NCBI GenBank assembly: GCA_948567375.1
Contig: OX419759.1
Location: 39,832,593-39,896,592, forward strand
DNA length: 64,000 bases
Reading direction: 5' to 3'
From: Lunularia cruciata
Taxonomy: Eukaryota > Streptophyta > Marchantiopsida > Lunulariales > Lunulariaceae
Shown here: positions 11,241 to 22,725 of the stretch, in pieces
How positions within the stretch are numbered: position 1 is the first letter of the stretch
Layout: each line of letters opens with the position of its first letter
Program-made: the position numbers and the translations under genes
Notes under the pieces: model-generated
The model's database searches: none
What the model saw: the letters and a program-made list of their open reading frames with translations, nothing else
Told to the model about the DNA's origin: nothing

Positions 11241-13592
11241 ATCCTCTGTAAGAGCAACGTCTAAGAAGCATGTGACAAAATCCGGTCACATTTAAGCAGA
11301 ATATACAGAGTTCAATCCCCACATATGCATTAGAAAAAACTCTTTTTATAGTATCTAATATGTAAAAAAAAAACTACATAAAAGTATAGAATGTGTGATT
11401 CTAATCTCTTATTTATATCACCAAATACTAAAAGAATATTTGAGTAGCCATTCTAAAATATGACCTTACTTGATGTGATGCTTGTAAGTCTTATTGCAAA
11501 GTTAAGATTTCAAATACTTGTTGTTAGTTAATAATGATAAAAAAAGGGTTGGGATTTTGGAATGCTAATCATTAAGATGTTATTGAGTATCTATCAGCCT
11601 AGGTTATATCTTAAAATATTTTTAGGTTTAACTTTAGGTAAATAAGGTAAAACTAAAAAATTTACAAATAATAATAATAATAATATCAAAAAATATAAAA
11701 ATAGAATAATATTAGTTATATGATTCATACTTGTATTAATAAATTACTTGTTTTTTAGTTATATACCCTTTATTAGTTAGTTTCAAATCAAGTAAAAGAT
11801 GAATAGAATTAAGTGTGTTACATAACTTAAGTCGGGTATTTAGTTTGACTTTTGGAACTTGTTTTTAATTATATAGGTTCCCATAGAGTTATAGGTTGAA
11901 GTTTAATCTCAATTTTTTGCAATATATATATTCCAATATATACACTATTGGAAAGTAGTGTACTTTGATCTAATAATATCATTCCACGTAGTAGTTCAAG
12001 TATAAAAGCTTTATCCTCCAAAACAATTAAAAATGGAAATACATAACATATGTGCTTAATTAAACACCACACCTCAAATATAAAATTTTGGTTCAATATT
12101 CTTAATAGATTAACTTTAATATATTCTTAAGAAATATATGATTAATAATCTACTAGATATTATTAATATTATGCAAATTATTAGTAGATACAAAAACTAA
12201 ATACCAAAGTCTAATTCTTTACCAAGTATATGAATGCAAGAATCTACTCTTATATTAGTAGACTTTATGAAAGAATATCTTAACTTTAGCTTTCTTCTGG
12301 TTGGCTCATTGAGTTAAGATGGTATGTTAAAAACCATATGGTATTAAAATGATAATAACAATTAAGCAACTACAAGGATATAGCAATCAAAAGTGAGAAA
12401 AGTTGCTCTATTGGTAACACTAAAGATGTTTCTTATAGTTGCCTTTATTTGCAACACTAAAGATGCTTCTTCTAATTGGCTTAATGAGATTTGCTCAAAT
12501 TTTCAACCTTTTAGCTTCACTCTTTTGGTTTTTAAGGTTTATAGATATAATTCACTCTTCAAGAAATCATTTATCAATCTATAGATTTGTAACTCAATGT
12601 TGGTTCCAAAATAATAGAATATAGTGAACTCATTCCTAAAATAACAGAATATCAAATTCATTATTGAAATAGTATAATTTCTTAACTTTGGTTGTCATAA
12701 TGATAAATATATGAACTCAAAGAACAAGAAAATATTTCAAATGCTACCATAATGCATATACATTTTATATAGATGTCAAGCTTTTCTTGTTTTTTAAGAA
12801 GAAAGTTTCTTTAATTCCTTATACCAGATTTTGGCTCCAAGTCCTAATTGAAACTTTAGGCCAATAAGTATAAGAATCTTCATAAAAGAAATGATTATTA
12901 GATTTATCCTTGTATTTTATATGAGTAAGCTTAAAGAAGGAATGACCAACAATCTTTCTCAATATATTAGTAAAATATGATATAGATAAGATAGATTACA
13001 TAAAAGAGTGAGAAGATTCAAAGAATATAATTTGTAATTCCAAGATCAAGTTGCAAATCTAATAGCAAACTTTGAGATCAAGAGAAAGGAAAAATATATA
13101 CCTTATTAGTCCTACTTGTTCTAAATAGAGTTATTTAAGTTTGACTAGCTAAACCATACATTAATATTGAGATTCAAGATTTTAGCTTTACAGGTTGATC
13201 TAAATACATGATAATATTAAACACATCCATTGTATAATCTTCTAGCAAGATGCAAGACTATATAATAAAATATCTCGTAGAATGGAGGAAAGATAAAGAT
13301 TATTCAACATATGATTATAAAATAAAAGAGAGAGTTTAGAGCTTGTAAATATGTAAATTTGCTAATTTTAAATTTAATCTTCAAGCTTAATTTTCTCTAA
13401 AAAATCCATGGTAATTTTTGAAGAAATCTAAATATTAAAATCAGATATCTACTTGATTTAAAAAATATTAAATAACCAGTCTTCCAAAATATGCAAAATT
13501 TATAAATTCTTATCTTGACACGATGTTTTGATCATAAAAACATATTTTTAATTCAATTCAATATTATATCACACCATTTGTAGTGTCACACT
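11241..13592. other. AT-rich intergenic DNA
   Basis: Very AT-rich with no coding sequence seen. A short (AAT)n run lies near 11666-11685. The last 20-30 bases before 13593 contain a small echo of the A1 LTR (CACCATTTGTAGTGTCACA). Confidence 0.5.
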
Positions 13593-14044
13593 TTGTCACG
13601 CCATTTGTAGTGCCGCATCTAGATGCTCGGACACTAGAGTTCCAATGATAGTGGTTAGAGTTATTTCAGCAGTTTCTCAGAGACTACTTTCCGACAGTTG
13701 GATTTTGTGTTCGGGGTACTGACTTCACGGTGGGGCCCACCGTCACTCTGCACTGTTTGCATCGTCGAGTGTGCCGTCAGCGGGACCGTTAGGGTTTCAG
13801 AGCTAGCTTGAGTCCAGGAGGTATAGTTTTGAAGTGAGCTCCAAAGAGCTCACTTCTCTGATGTTGAGCCTTCGAGTTCCTGGCTATGGTGGACAGTGGC
13901 CGGCGAGCGTCACTTGGATTCTCTATGTTTGAGTGTGTGTGGCTTGACTTTAATCAGTGCCCAGTTGTTTGCAGTTTATATAGTGACAGATCAAGTACTG
14001 ATTTGAGTTGAGTTGCGTTGAGAGTAGTAAACAATCTGATTACA
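13593..14044 (+). repeat. A1 5' LTR (partial)
   Basis: Matches 22831-23275 closely throughout (for example GCCATTTGTAGTGCCGCATC and GAGCTCACTTCTCTGATGTT) and ends ATCTGATTACA. Its first ~100 bp, present in the 3' LTR, are absent here. Just after the end comes TCAGAGAAG, which only weakly resembles the initiator-tRNA primer site. Confidence 0.88.
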
Positions 14045-15572
14045 TCAGAGAAGTGAAGTTAGGGGGAAATCGGGTGCAGGAACTTTGAGTGTTGGCGGTA
14101 TCTCCAAGCTCGGTGGATAGTTGGTAGCTCGATTCAAGTTCAGTGTTTCGCTCGTGTGCAAAAGCTTGTTCAATTGATGCAGATTTAGCAATTAGGCGGA
14201 TGGTGTGCGGAAGTGTTGGCCAAATTTTGAGCAAAGAAGGAGCAAATTTCAAGCAGTGGTTGTGATTTTGAGCTCAAGAGGTGAAAGCAGGATCAATTTG
14301 CTGTGATTTGGGCTCAGAAAGTCAAATTGAAGGTGGAGTTGGGAAGCTCTTCTCATGAATTTGTGATTTGGAAAAACCCATATTATCAATTTGGCTCGAG
14401 TAGAAAGTTAGCGGGGGATTTGGCGGACAACCAACTTTAGGGTTTACGTCAGATTTTGGTTGGGATTTATGTCAGATTTTGGCCAGATTTGGAAGAGTTT
14501 TGCCAATTTTGGAGGAGGTTCAAAGTGGCAACAAGAAAGGCCTCAGTTGGACGTTTAGAGGCTTTGAGGCATAGGGTTGTGGGCTATGAGAGGCTATGAA
14601 GGGCCAGCAGGGCAGCTTGCTGGCGTGAGGCTAGCTAGTTTAGAGTAGATCTTGGTCATTGGTTGGCAAAATCTGCCTTTCCTGCTAGATTGTGCGCAAC
14701 AAGGTTTGACCCCTAGATCTCTTGTTCCTAGACAAGTGCCCTAGCCAACTGGTACACCCTCACTTGTTGTCATAATGACTGTGCCACTGTTATCTATACA
14801 CATGTAGCTTTGGCTAGGAGAGGCAGTTTGATCCCATTCTTGGTGATCTTGGTAGCTTAGGACTTAAATACCAACTTCTCTTATGTCAAATGCCAAATGG
14901 TGGTAGAGTCAGTCCCGTGTTGTATTATGAGATGGAGGGTTTTTGTTTAGATTTCTTGTGATTGGATCCCCTCCATTCTTTGCTTCCTATTTGTGCACCA
15001 TGTTTGTGTGAGGTGCCTTGACTTTTGAGCGTTGGTGCTCTGGTGTGCTCTCGGTGGTGAGGTTGGAGTGATGACCAGTCAGACTACCTTTGTTTCTCTC
15101 CAATGAGGCAGGAAGTGATGACCTGCAGACCGTGAGAGTGTGTGTTATGATGGCAAGTTACAGGTTGCACTTTCCCCTAGTGTAGTTATCTCGGTTAGAG
15201 TTACATTAGTGGGTGGTGCTTAGTTGGTGTTGGCACGTGGTGGTGTTGGCACTTGGTGGGGCACTTGCGGTTGCAATTGGTGGTTTGGGTTTGCCGGTGT
15301 GGTTACTTTGTCACAACGGAGTTCTTTGGAGATTCCAGAGGAGTTAGCCCTGCAGTACACAGTGGGTTTACTCGGAGTGGTGCTCGGTATCAGCCTGTAT
15401 CTAAGGTCCTAATGAGGGAGGAGATTGACTCTGAGTTGGAGTTTGACACATGAGCTTATTCAGTTGAGAGTGCACTTGGTGTGTCTGCACCGTTGTTGTG
15501 GGACATGGACAAGATTTATGGGGCCTCTAAAGGCCCTAAGCGTTACTCTGGTACAGTGGGTACTAGAGTAGT
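14045..15572 (+). other. A1 untranslated leader
   Basis: A 1.5-kb stretch between LTR and gag with no clear protein. It is homologous to 23807-24655, the leader of A2, with shared phrases such as GTATCTCCAAGC and GTGCACCATGTTTGTGTGAG. The conservation in two elements suggests a real leader, perhaps with the packaging signal. Confidence 0.6.
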
Positions 15573-17053
15573 GTGAACCCGACTTTGTTCACACCCTTCA
15601 TGGCATGGAAGGGGTTGTTTCAGCACTTAGAGGGTCCATCGATGGACGACTACCATGAGTTCAGGAGAGCTCATTTGGAGGAGATTGAGTTATGGAAACA
15701 GTATTGGTCTCCACACTATGTCTCCATCACTTTAGGCTTGGTGGCTAGGAGTAGATCCGCTATACCTACAAGTTCTAGCTCAAGTAGTGTTGGTGGAGCT
15801 AGTGGAGGTGCACTAGCTGGAGATAGTGCTACTACAAGTGGACGTACCGCTGCAGGAGGTGGTGTGGTACCGGGGTTTAACCCCATGGTGGAGTTCTTCC
15901 TATGTTTGAGGTAGAACTACCAGGGAGTGCGAACTGACAAGCTGAGGAGCTTGCAGGAGTTCCAGTGGAAGGCCGGAGAGAGCCAATGCGAGACATACAC
16001 TCACATGAGGCGGCTGATCAGTTTCACTCAGGGAGTTATTGAGGCGCGGGCAATCCAGTTTTGGTATGGATACTAGACAGGGAGTTGCAACGTATAGTTT
16101 GTGATGCTACATTGTTGCAGGCTACTTCACCTACTTTGGCAGTAGTCTTTGGTTTGGCTGAGCGTATTGAGCTCAATATGGTGGAGGAGAGAGTGGTAAC
16201 ATCTAGATTTGGTAGGGAGACCTCATCCACGGCTGTGACTTCTTCTAGAGTGCAGCAGAGTGCACCACGCTTAGTTGGTTTTTTAGGACAAGGTGGACAG
16301 CCCAGATCCTATAGAGCAAGTGGAGGGCCTAGTGGAGTTAGACCCTTACCCTCATTTTCAGTTCAGCAACAACCAATGAGTGGTGGTGTTGCTTGTTGGA
16401 CTTGTGGTGGACCTCACCATCAAAGAGAGTGTACTCAGGGCAGTGGACCTGATACCTTAGGTGCATCACAACCAGCACAGAGGCAATGTGAGCATTGCCA
16501 CAGATTTGGTCACACTAGTGACCGATGTTTTGACCTACACCCGGAGTTACGGAGTGGTAGGGCTACTATGGCTGGTAGTAGAGGAGCTCCAGTTCATGGA
16601 GGACGAGGTGGTGGTAGAGGATCTACACCTAGTAGGAGTGCAGTACTTGCCCTTACTTCTGACACAACTATGGCTACTTGGATTGAGCAGTTGGAGCAGA
16701 GATTGGCTAGTATGGCTATTGCTCAGAGGAGATCAGATTCGGGTGCTGAGGCTTCCACCTCATATGCTGGTGATAGGGATGCTTTGGACTTCATGTGCGG
16801 AGCAGCACAGGTGGATGCATCTACAGTAGTGACTAGGAGTGCAGTACGTGCTCCACAGCCTAGAGGAGCATCAGTGGAGTTGGACTCACAGAGAGGAGTG
16901 GTTGGGAGACAGGTTAGACTTCCCCAATCTTTCACGCTATCTGAGGCATTGCAGACAACATCCATGGTTCCTAGACGTCCCAGTGCAGGTGTGGTAGGTG
17001 GTGATGGAGTACATGATGGACTACCTGCTAGTCAGCCACCTGCTACTACATAG
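15573..17053 (+). pseudogene. gag: A1 gag (capsid and nucleocapsid)
   Basis: Open stretches at 15573-15914 and 16061-17053. The second holds two zinc-knuckle-like motifs: CWTCGGPHHQRECTQ near 16395-16440 and CEHCHRFGHTSDRC near 16486-16530, followed by a Gly/Arg-rich basic segment. The part before the knuckles has a gag-like stretch near 15910-16060. It would form the particle and bind element RNA. Broken copy. Confidence 0.75.
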
Positions 17054-17340
17054 ACTGAGTCTAGCATGATGTTGGGAGCGGCTCAACTGATTATGCGGCA
17101 TCCTTTGTTTTTAGCCAATGACATGTTTACATTGGGAGTTGACCCAACCCCAGTGTTCTGGTTGGCTGCCATGTTGTGTGAGAGTAGGGATGGTGCGGTT
17201 CCTACTACCAGAGCAGAGGTGGTTGGTAGTGGAGCTGACTTGGTTGAGGAGCTAACTTGGTTGAGGAGCATGGTATCCGTTCGGCGACCAGAGGTTTATG
17301 GCAGGCAACATCGGCTAGACTGGAGGAGTTACCAACTAGA

Positions 17341-18030
17341 CCGGCCTTTGAGAGAGCGCGGTTTACACCTGGTGTTGTCCTATTGGATAACCAGAGGGGG
17401 ATTTTTTGTTTGGTAAGACCTTCAGGGAAGGTCTATACACCACAGAGAGTCTTGTTAGACTCTGGTGTGTAGCCCTTTATGTTGGGGAAGGCTGTAGTTG
17501 TCGGTCTGGAGTTACGGAAGACCAATGTGGAGAGGTGTCCATTTCAGATCCAGACATCTCTAGGTGGTGGTTTGACACAGTACATCACACGTGGAGAGCT
17601 TGTTGTCCAGGTTCAGCTTGGTCATCCGACTGATAGCTTGGTGGTGAGAGCTCAGGCTATTGCGACGACAGCTGAGTCATATGATGTGCTAGTTGGGGGA
17701 GCAGTGTTATATCCCATGGGTTTCAACATTGACTATTGGGAGGAAACAACCTCTTATAGACCTGGTTGGCAGTCTGGTGAGGGACGGGTATGTCGCCTAC
17801 TAGTACGCTTCAGTAGTGGCAGTCTTGGCTCACTACAGTCTGGAACCATGGCAACATCAGTTTTAGCTTTCAATGGTGCAGTTACTTGGCCTGGTGACTT
17901 GTTGGAGGGGAATGCCCATGCAGAGGATACTCCAATACCAAAGGAGATCACTTGGCTTTGGAGTACGAGTGGGATTGTTCCATCCACTTTGGATGTTCCA
18001 TTGTGGAGTTCCAAGGAGCCATTACAATAG
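17341..18030 (+). pseudogene. A1 aspartic protease region
   Basis: The phrase VLLDSGV near 17450-17470 is the retropepsin D-S-G active-site motif. The flap and C-terminal part follow in the frame 17479-18030, with ESYDVLVGGAVLYPMGFNID, where the I/V-L-V-G motif ends the fold. The remainder of this frame, to 18030, is a linker to the methyltransferase and I do not recognise it. Broken copy. Confidence 0.72.
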
Positions 18031-18042
18031 CATGCAGATTAG

Positions 18043-18969
18043 TTGGTGCAGCAAGCTTGGAGTGGAGCCTTTGTACCATCAGGAGATGAGTGTGAGGATG
18101 AGCCTCCAGAGGCGATTGCTTTGACACCTCTGGATACCACACTCATTGCTTGGCAGTATCCAATAGAGTGGATATGCCTATTGGAGTTGTTTGGTGGGAT
18201 CAACACCAGACTAGCTACGGTGTTACAGGCGGGTATACGAGTACAAAGGTACTTGTATGTAGAGAGATATGAGACTGCTATGCGAGTCTCTCTACATCAT
18301 GTGGCACACTTGGCCTATCGGTATCCGGAGTTATTACCGATGTTAGTAGTTAGAGGTTACCAGAAGGCCCTACCAGGAGACATTTCCTTACTGGGTGCGC
18401 ATGACCTAGAAAGACATGGGCCTATTCACTTGGTGATTTTTGGATGGCCATGTCAGGGACATACACGTGCAGGCCACGGTTTGGGTCTTCAGGATCCTTG
18501 TTTTGGTGTGTTTTGGGAGATGTTACGGATACTACGACATCTCCAAGTTCATCAGTATGTTTCTCTAGCTTACCTTTTGGAGAACGTTCCTTTGATGGGT
18601 GAGTCTTGCACTAGAGTGGTGACAAGTACACATCAGGTCTATTCTTGGATGGGACCTACTGTATTGTTAGATGCAGCTAGAGTGGGATCATGGGCTCATC
18701 GTCTTTGTCTTTGGTGGACGAACTTCTTACCCAAAGAGGTTCTACAATGCGCTTATGATGGGATTCAGCAACTGGACCACATTCTTGTTGATGATATCTT
18801 GGATGTTGGGCGTCAGTCTCAGACAGTGGTTGTGGCTGATAGGTCACCTATGGCAGTGGTGAACCTAGTTGGACAGCCTAGAGCCGCATTTCCCACACTC
18901 ATGAGTTTCCCAAGCTCTCATGCTTTTCGAGAGGGAGAACCTAGATTTGTTTGGGACTCACAGTTATAG
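18043..18969 (+). CDS. A1-encoded DNMT3/DRM-like cytosine-5 DNA methyltransferase domain
   Basis: An open frame of 308 residues with the C5-methyltransferase motifs in order. Motif I is ELFGGI (48-53, AdoMet loop); GIRVQRYLYVERYE (64-77) holds the acidic motif II residue. GPIHLVIFGWPCQGHT (126-141) is motif IV with catalytic Cys137, followed by AGHGLGLQDP. CFGVFWEMLRIL (153-164) follows, then motif VI YLLENVPLMG (177-186). The block GPTVLLDAARVGSWAHR (204-220) plus WWTNFLP parallels DNMT3 (NPVMIDA...AHRARYFWGNLPG). Motif X-like sequence (ERVMGF, VLGRAMD) lies just downstream to about 19100. It would transfer methyl from AdoMet to cytosine in DNA. It lies between protease and RT in the same orientation as A1 and is clearly element-borne. 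Similar retrotransposon methyltransferases are known from charophyte algae and dinoflagellates. The DNMT3/DRM assignment is by eye. Confidence 0.85.
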   Translation: MVQQAWSGAFVPSGDECEDEPPEAIALTPLDTTLIAWQYPIEWICLLELFGGINTRLATVLQAGIRVQRYLYVERYETAMRVSLHHVAHLAYRYPELLPMLVVRGYQKALPGDISLLGAHDLERHGPIHLVIFGWPCQGHTRAGHGLGLQDPCFGVFWEMLRILRHLQVHQYVSLAYLLENVPLMGESCTRVVTSTHQVYSWMGPTVLLDAARVGSWAHRLCLWWTNFLPKEVLQCAYDGIQQLDHILVDDILDVGRQSQTVVVADRSPMAVVNLVGQPRAAFPTLMSFPSSHAFREGEPRFVWDSQL

Positions 18970-19625
18970 CAGTTGGTGGAGCCCAATGCTGATGAGAGAG
19001 AGCGGGTGATGGGTTTTTGCACCGGTATTACCACTGTTCCAGCATTATCAGAGGCATCCAGGCATCAGGTGTTGGGTCGGGCTATGGACCTGGATTGTGA
19101 GCCTTGGCTTGGCAGAGCAGCGTAGGATGTGCTTGATAGGCATCACCACTCGGACACTTGTGAGCCTTGTGCCTATCAAGATGATTTAGGCACATTCTGG
19201 AGGTGATGGATCGAGTGGACATGGTATCCTTGGGACACATCCAGTAGCTACTAGGGAGAGTGGTCTACTTGGAGTCCATCCAGGTGAGCATGGGCTACTT
19301 GGATTACACCCTTGGTCCACATGGGAAGCAACTAGAGGACGTGTGGAGCTTGCAGCCAAAGTGGAGGGAGTTTTTGCACAGAGGTTGGGACCTCTAGTGG
19401 TCAAGAGCATGACACTATTGCTCCCAAAGGCCCAGTGTAGCAGCCAGTCTGTACATCTTCCACTCCTACTATAATTACCAAGGATACTTGGGAGCCAGAT
19501 CTTGGACCCAAGCTTATTGGAGAGGAAAGACGAGGGTTTGGAGGTTCTTGAGGAGTCACACGAGTTGTTTTGCCTTCAATATGAAGGATTTGGATGCTCT
19601 AAAGAGACATGGTATACAGATTGAG

Positions 19626-20480
19626 CTGACTAGCGACACACCAATTTTCTGACGTCCTTATCGATATAGTGATATGGAGAGTACATTGATTCAGAGCCGG
19701 AGTAGTGACCTTTTTGAGGCTAGTTTGGTAGAGATTTCACATGGAGAGTATGCATTAGTGACAGTGATACCAGCCAAGAAAGATATGCATGGCAAATATA
19801 CAGATAGGCGGATGTGTGGAGATTACCATCCTATCAACCAACAGACCAGGGCTGATCGGTATGCCATGCCTACACTAGAGGAGATTTTTGATGTGATTGG
19901 GCATGCAAAGATCTTCAGTACTTTGGATCTTTGAGCGGGATATCATCAAATGCCGATCAGGGAGGAGGATAAGTCCAAGACAACATTTTGGGCTATTGAT
20001 CCTCACGGCAAGGATGTGTTATATCAATGGAGGTTCTTACCATTTGGGTTAATGAATGCTCCTGCTGAGTTCCAGAGGGTCATGGATAGGATCCTAGCTG
20101 GATTGGATTTTGCTCGGTGCTATATTGATGACATTTTGGTTTATAACACTACTATGGAGGAGCATGAGAGACAGTTGTTGGAGGTGTTTGAGAGGTTGAG
20201 ATCTCATGGACTCAAATTACATCCTGGGAAGTGTAGGTTCTTCCATGAGCAGGTTGAGTATTTGGGTCACACTATCTACCCCGGAGGACTTGGTGTTCAA
20301 CAGACCAAGGTGGAGGCTATTGCATGTATTCCTTGGCCTATGGATGTGAGCAGAGTGCGAGCATTCCTTGGGTTGGCAAACTACTATCGCCACTATGTTA
20401 GAGGATTTAGTGCCATTTCCAAGGCATTGACAAAGCTGACCAAGCTTACACAGGAGTGGTGTTGGGGAGATTTAGAGTAG
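19626..20480 (+). pseudogene. pol: A1 reverse transcriptase
   Basis: Frames 19674-19934 and 19950-20480 contain RT landmarks: RMCGDYHPINQQT, KIFSTLDL (catalytic Asp region), FLPFGLMNAPAEFQRVMD, and CYIDDILVY, the Y-x-D-D catalytic box. VRAFLGLANYYRHYVRGF marks the RT to RNase H connection. It copies element RNA into DNA in the particle. Broken copy. Confidence 0.9.
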
Positions 20481-20499
20481 GAGAGAGCTTTTATAGAGC

Positions 20500-20940
20500 T
20501 CAAGGAGAGGTTGACATGTGCTCCTATTTTGAGGAGACCGATCAGGGGACGACCATTTTAGGTTCATACTGATTGGAGTATGTTGGGGCTTGGAGCGGTG
20601 CTCACCCAACATGATGATGAGGAGAAGGAGTTTGTGGTGGCCTATGCTAGTCGCTCCAACAATTGAGCAAAGGCAAAGTATAGTTCATATGAGGGAGAGT
20701 GCTTGGCAGCAATTTGGCCAGTAGCACATTTCCGATGTTACCTATTTGGTAACCCCTTCACTCTCATCAGTGATCATCAGCCGCTGAAGTGGTTGATGGA
20801 GTCCGACAAGCTTTCAAGGAAGCTTGCACAATGGGCTCTGATTTTATAGGAGTATGATTTCATGGTTGTTCACAGACCTGGAGTGGTGAACCGTGATGCA
20901 AATGGGTTGAGTAGGAACCCATGTCCCAGCCAGCAGGATC
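20500..20940 (+). pseudogene. A1 RNase H
   Basis: The reading includes LGLGAVLTQHDDEEKEFVVA, a second motif with an S-S-Y-E-like segment, LISDHQPLKWL, and a tail RPGVVNRDANGLSR typical of Gypsy RNase H ends. It follows the RT with normal spacing. Broken copy. Confidence 0.8.
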
Positions 20941-21299
20941 AGACCGGAGCACATTGGCATGGTAAGACAGATGAGGAGATGGTGCCAAGTTGGCATGCAT
21001 CGGCCTTTCTGTGTATATTTGTAGAGGCTTTGGTGGTATCTCTCTTAGCGCATACATGAGGAGTTATTGAGGTCACAAATCCAAAGAGTGAAGATATTGG
21101 TACAGTTCAGCAAGACATTCATGATGATGTCTTAGTGATGGACTATCTTTGCACTGGTGTTGTGGGTGGCACAGTTGGGGCCAAGGAGAGAGACCGTGTT
21201 CTTCAGTGAGCCAGACGGTTCAGATTAGAGGGTAGACACCTTTTGTGTGTATGGGAGGATGGTAGAGTGCGAATAGTACCACTTCCATCTCAGAGACCA

Positions 21300-21854
21300 C
21301 AATTGGTCCGTCATGCTCATGAGGAGCTATGACATTTTGGAGTAAAGCGTACATATAGCTTACTCCAGAGTCATTATTGGTGGTGTGGTATGCAGACCAA
21401 GGTACAATAGTTTGTTGCCAAATGTGTGGTTTGTGACCGAGTTAGAGCATCATTCAATGCTCATACGCCATAGTTACACCCATTACCTATCATGGGATTG
21501 AGTTACCGTTGGAGTTTGGACTTCACCGGACCTTTACCGCTGAATGTGAGACATCATCGGTATGTTTTGGTGATGGTGGAGCACTTCTCCAAGTGGATTG
21601 AGTTGGTGGCACTTCCTGACAAGTCTAGTGAAGGGACAACTTACTCGTTCCTGGATCGAGTTCTTAGTCATTTTGGTGCACCAACTGAGGTTTTGACTGA
21701 TCAGGGTACAGATTTCTTGGGGGAGTTTCAAGTCTTGTGTGACAAGGCTTTGATTGATCATTGTACTACATCCCAAGATCACCCTGAGGTAGATGGATTA
21801 GCAGAGAGAGTGGTTCAGACGGTGAAGAGAGGATTGCAAAAGTATGGTTTATAG
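21300..21854 (+). pseudogene. A1 integrase
   Basis: An HHCC-type N-terminal zinc region lies near 21310-21450 (RHAHEE, GVKRTYSLLQSHYWW, C-V-V-C). The open core at 21492-21854 has WSLDFTGPLPL with the first Asp, VLTDQGTDFLGEF with the second Asp, and HPEVDGLAERVVQTVK with the catalytic Glu. It inserts the DNA copy into the genome. Broken copy. Confidence 0.88.
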
Positions 21855-22223
21855 AGAGGCCACTTGGGAGATTGAGATCTCCAATTACCTTGGTTGGCCA
21901 TGGGCTATCGGTTCAGCCGGCAAGCCTCCTTAGCATCCTTCTCTCCATAATTTCTACTCTATGGACAAGATCCAAATTTACCTACAGCCATTCGTCAAGA
22001 TGCTACTATAGTTTTGGACTTGGATGACCCCGATGTATGGATGAGCTTATGTTCTCAACGGGTAGAGATCTTTTGGAGAGTGATGCCAATGGCCTTTGAG
22101 AACTTGGCGATTGCTCAGCATAGAGATACTTTACGCTATGCTACCATTTGACGAGGAGGTTATAGACCCTCGATCCATCGATTTCATCCAAGCAACTATG
22201 TATATCTATAGTAGATAACACCG

Positions 22224-22484
22224 ATGACACTTGATGTTTCTACAAGCCGCACTATCTTGAGAGTGCGTGAGGTTTTGCCATCTGGAGTCCTTGTGTTAGA
22301 AGGACGTGATGGTGTTGTTTGGAAGGATCATGTGCGCAATTGTGCGCCATGCCACCTTCCAAACATTGATGGTACTATGGACCCAAGCTTAGCAGTTGTA
22401 CGTGCAGGCTTGAGGTGTATGTTATGTGGCTCTTTTGGTGGAGCTGCTACTATGTTAGTGTGTGATAGCTGTTTGAGAGGATGA
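22224..22484 (+). CDS. A1 integrase tail with PHD-type zinc finger
   Basis: An 86-residue open stretch. Residues 10-50 (LRVREVLPSGVLVLEGRDG, NCAPCHLPNIDGTMDP) look like the SH3-like C-terminal part of a Gypsy integrase. Residues 65-83 hold CMLC...CDSC with the spacing and the M-L-V-C-D core of a PHD finger. The A2 copy at 55054-55320 shows the same start and the following GWHMAC half. PHD fingers usually read the histone H3 tail. In chromoviruses a chromodomain sits at this place and guides insertion, so a targeting role is inferred. Confidence 0.72.
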   Translation: MTLDVSTSRTILRVREVLPSGVLVLEGRDGVVWKDHVRNCAPCHLPNIDGTMDPSLAVVRAGLRCMLCGSFGGAATMLVCDSCLRG

Positions 22485-22710
22485 CATATGGCATGTATGA
22501 CTCCTTCCCTCATGGTGGTTCCTTAGGGATAGTGGTTATGTCCTAGATGTACTTGACCTATAGCTAGTTCATTCTTTATATGGTATAGATTGCAAACAGG
22601 CGACTAATGATAGGGCTCCATAGCACCCGGCCTCCTGATCTTTGCCCATTAGAGGGTATACCATATACTTAGAGTAGATGGCTATCTAGAGTTAGAGGGA
22701 CCTAACTGCC

Positions 22711-22725
22711 ATCTAGGGAGGCGAT
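22711..22725 (+). other. A1 polypurine tract
   Basis: ATCTAGGGAGGCGAT sits directly before the 3' LTR start TGTGGCAC. A2 has ATCTAGGGGGGTGAT at the same place (55501-55515). This is the plus-strand DNA primer site. Confidence 0.75.

Noticed and set aside
16461-16829. 122-residue plus frame overlapping gag
   Set aside because: Shadow of the gag frame 16061-17053, which has the zinc knuckles.
18043-18969. The methyltransferase frame as a host gene in which A1 inserted
   Set aside because: It is collinear between protease and RT, in the same orientation, and A2 has a remnant at the same place.
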